From an uncultured Sphingomonadales bacterium (lineage in GTDB: Bacteria; Pseudomonadota; Alphaproteobacteria; Sphingomonadales; Sphingomonadaceae): a DNA stretch of 7,620 nt. Location of the stretch: the NCBI GenBank assembly GCA_903828025.1, contig CAIKKO010000300.1:1-7620 (forward strand). The letters run 5' to 3'. The translations under genes and the position numbers were made by a program. Shown here one piece after another: positions 6,234 to 7,620 of this stretch. Every line of letters begins with the position of its first letter. The stretch's first letter is position 1. The notes beneath the pieces were generated by a model that did no database searches, was not told the origin of the DNA, and saw only the letters and a list, made by a program, of their open reading frames with translations.

Positions 6234-6827
6234 ATGCTGACACTACCCAACCTGCTGACGCTTTCGCGCATCGTAACCGTGCCGCTGCTGGCCGGCCTCC
6301 TGTGGTGGCCCCATTGGCACACCGGCTATGCCATCGGCTTTGCGGTCTATGCCTTGATGGGCGTGACCGACTATTTCGACGGCTATCTCGCCCGCGCGCA
6401 GGGCACCGTCTCCAAGCTCGGCATTTTCCTCGATCCGATTGCCGACAAGATCATGGTCGCGGCGGTGATCCTGGTGCTGACCGCGCAAGGCGTGCTGACC
6501 GGGCCCTATGTCGGCGATCTCCATGTGATCGCGGGGCTGATCATTCTGGTGCGCGAGATTGCGGTTTCGGGTCTGCGCGAATTTCTCGGCGGAATTCAGG
6601 TCTCGGTGCCGGTTTCAAAGCTCGCCAAATGGAAGACCACGTTCCAGTTCCTCTCGCTCGGTGCGCTCATTCTGGGCGAGGCCACGCCGGACTGGACGGT
6701 CTGGATTGCGGGGGTCGACGCCAATGTGCCGCACACGATCGGCCTGATCACGCTGTGGACCGCTGCGGCGCTGACGGTGATTACGGGGTGGGATTATTTG
6801 CGCGTCGGCCTGAAGCATATGGATTGA
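6234..6827 (+). CDS. pgsA: CDP-diacylglycerol-glycerol-3-phosphate 3-phosphatidyltransferase
   Basis: The enzyme moves the phosphatidyl group from CDP-diacylglycerol to glycerol-3-phosphate, giving phosphatidylglycerophosphate, the committed step to phosphatidylglycerol and cardiolipin at the inner membrane. The 197-residue protein begins MLTLPNLLTLSRI, the usual PgsA opening. It then has the complete CDP-alcohol phosphotransferase signature over residues 46-71: Asp46, Asp49-Gly50, Ala53-Arg54, Gly63, Asp67 and Asp71, with all four metal-binding aspartates. REIAVSGLREFL (near 107-118) is also typical, and further hydrophobic helices follow to the C-terminus. I chose the ATG at 6234, with GGGAAGG just upstream, because longer in-frame starts (ATG 6153) would add 27 residues foreign to the family. 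It is divergent from the LplT-like transporter gene and its stop lies 4 bases from the convergent SMR gene, leaving little room for a terminator between them. Confidence 0.95.
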   Translation: MLTLPNLLTLSRIVTVPLLAGLLWWPHWHTGYAIGFAVYALMGVTDYFDGYLARAQGTVSKLGIFLDPIADKIMVAAVILVLTAQGVLTGPYVGDLHVIAGLIILVREIAVSGLREFLGGIQVSVPVSKLAKWKTTFQFLSLGALILGEATPDWTVWIAGVDANVPHTIGLITLWTAAALTVITGWDYLRVGLKHMD

Positions 6828-6831
6828 GCGA

Positions 6832-7170
6832 TCAGCCCACGCTTGCCTTCGAAAACAGGTTCAGCACCAGCACTCCGGCAATGATCAGGCCCATTCCGGC
6901 CAGCGCGGGCCAATCGAGCCGCTGGCCATGCACCACCCACGCCAGCGCGGTGATCAGCACGATCCCCACGCCCGACCAGATCGCATAGGCGACGCCGGTG
7001 GGAATGCGCTCCAGCGTCAGCGACAGGAAAAACAGCGCCACCGCATAGCCCGCCATGCTGAGCGCGAGCGGTGCCATCCGGGTAAACCCCGCCGACTGCT
7101 TGAGCGCAGTGGTGGCGATGACCTCCGCGACGATGGCGATGGCGAGCAGGAGGTAGGGGGGGAGGTTCAT
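6832..7170 (-). CDS. Small multidrug resistance (SMR) transporter, EmrE type
   Basis: The 112-residue protein has four membrane helices, the size and layout of EmrE. The proton- and drug-binding glutamate is present as Glu16 in AEVIATT. Other EmrE-type marks are GFTRMAP (28-34), IPTGVAYAIWSGVGIVLI (56-73, with Tyr62 and Trp65), GQRLD (82-86) and the closing helix AGVLVLNLFSKAS. The IWSGVGIVL motif favours the EmrE/Qac branch over the guanidinium-exporting SugE/Gdx branch. It should work as a dual-topology dimer exchanging protons for lipophilic cations in the inner membrane. The ATG at 7170 shares its first base with the stop codon of the upstream toxin gene (TGATG); a GTG at 7173 is the alternative start. 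There is no convincing Shine-Dalgarno, so expression probably depends on readthrough from the toxin-antitoxin genes. Confidence 0.9.
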   Translation of the reverse strand: MNLPPYLLLAIAIVAEVIATTALKQSAGFTRMAPLALSMAGYAVALFFLSLTLERIPTGVAYAIWSGVGIVLITALAWVVHGQRLDWPALAGMGLIIAGVLVLNLFSKASVG

Positions 7171-7457
7171 CACTCGGGAAATCTCGCGTAATAATCCGTC
7201 GCCGCATGCAAAATCCGTGCGATGGTCACGCGGTCGGGATAGACACTGTAGAAGATCAGATAGCTGCCATGGCTGATCTTGCGCACGCCAGCGAGCCGTT
7301 CAGCAAATGGAAAACGCTCGGGATTCTCGGAAAGCGAGAGACAGCGATCACGGAGTTCGCCGACGAAGGAAATCGCGCGCCTTGGATTCTCCCGAGCGAC
7401 GAAGTCGCCGATAGCTTCTAGATCCGCTAGCGCGCGGGGCGCGATAATCACCCTCAT
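7170..7457 (-). CDS. parE: RelE/ParE-family toxin of a type II toxin-antitoxin module
   Basis: The 95-residue protein is of normal length for the family. It has the expected order: strand MRVIIAPRALADL (1-13), two helices (IGDFVARENPRRA and FVGELRDRCLSLSENPERF), then VRKISHGSYLIFYSV (58-72) and VTIARILHAATDY (77-89) forming the C-terminal sheet. This pattern, especially the closing RILHAATDY, is closer to ParE (gyrase poison) than to RelE (ribosome-dependent mRNA nuclease), but the target cannot be settled from sequence. Its ATG overlaps the stop of the antitoxin gene (ATGA), and its own stop overlaps the SMR transporter ATG. Hand counts over 7201-7380 give about 58% GC, against 77% at 1561-1620 and 72% at 6901-6960, which suggests the module was acquired. 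Confidence 0.92.
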   Translation of the reverse strand: MRVIIAPRALADLEAIGDFVARENPRRAISFVGELRDRCLSLSENPERFPFAERLAGVRKISHGSYLIFYSVYPDRVTIARILHAATDYYARFPE

Positions 7458-7620
7458 TGCGGGTGTATCATGCCCCGATACTTGCGTTCCAACCGATCAA
7501 ACGCCTCTTCGGCAGGCGTACCGAGACCCGCGTCGGCCTCTCGAACACCTTCCATGATCGCGGCATCGAATGCCGCTAGCCGGGCCTCACGATCCTGAAC
7601 AAGGCGTACGCCTTCGCGCA
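7454..7620 (-). CDS. parD: ParD-like antitoxin, C-terminal part only, cut by the window edge
   Basis: Translating the reverse strand in the frame that ends at the TGA at 7456-7454 gives 54 open residues up to the window edge. They include REGVRLVQDREARLAA, then EADAGLGTPAEEAFDRL and the ending ERKYRGMIHPQ. The REGxRLxxDREARL helix followed by a GxxxxAEExFDRLERKY tail is typical of the C-terminal half of ParD/CC2985-type antitoxins. This part wraps around and neutralises the toxin; the ribbon-helix-helix DNA-binding half and the module's promoter must lie beyond 7620. The stop overlaps the toxin ATG in an ATGA junction, the usual antitoxin-toxin order. Confidence 0.85.
   Translation of the reverse strand, partial: REGVRLVQDREARLAAFDAAIMEGVREADAGLGTPAEEAFDRLERKYRGMIHPQ

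Noticed and set aside
6828..6831. Terminator between pgsA and the convergent SMR gene
   Set aside because: Only 4 bases separate the stop codons and no stable hairpin with a T-run was seen around them.

Overview
The window reads as ordinary chromosome of an alphaproteobacterium, most likely Sphingomonadales (Erythrobacter, Porphyrobacter or Novosphingobium type). That placement is an inference from the high GC content, the strong G/C bias at third codon positions, the dense gene packing and the protein families present. I saw no rRNA, tRNA, CRISPR array, insertion sequence or phage gene. No gene-free stretch exceeds about 130 bases.

Region 1 (1-2957, + strand) holds four tightly packed genes. 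They are the 3' part of a small secreted protein resembling the 17-kDa surface antigen family, a periplasmic ClpP-fold (COG3904-like) protein starting 2 bases after it, a YegD-type Hsp70-family ATPase, and a short GreA/GreB-like factor whose ATG overlaps the yegD stop codon. The first pair looks like a cell-envelope unit. The second pair is translationally coupled. The Gre-like protein has a shortened coiled coil and no recognisable acidic tip, which makes it the most unusual protein in the window.

Region 2 (2965-4391) is a divergent pair: an isopenicillin-N-synthase-type 2OG-Fe(II) dioxygenase on the - strand and an EVE-domain protein on the + strand. The 62-base gap between them carries a perfect 9-base direct repeat. 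A small orphan protein with a C-terminal membrane anchor follows (4508-4768).

Region 3 (4779-6827) has a phospholipid theme. An LplT-like MFS transporter (- strand) is divergent from pgsA (+ strand), which makes phosphatidylglycerophosphate.

Region 4 (6832-7620, - strand) is a compact operon read from the right edge leftward: a ParD-like antitoxin (5' end outside the window), a ParE/RelE-family toxin, and an EmrE-type small multidrug resistance transporter. The three genes are joined by stop/start overlaps. The toxin gene is clearly poorer in GC than its surroundings, which suggests horizontal acquisition. The antitoxin is cut by the window edge and is supported here by hand translation of the reverse strand.
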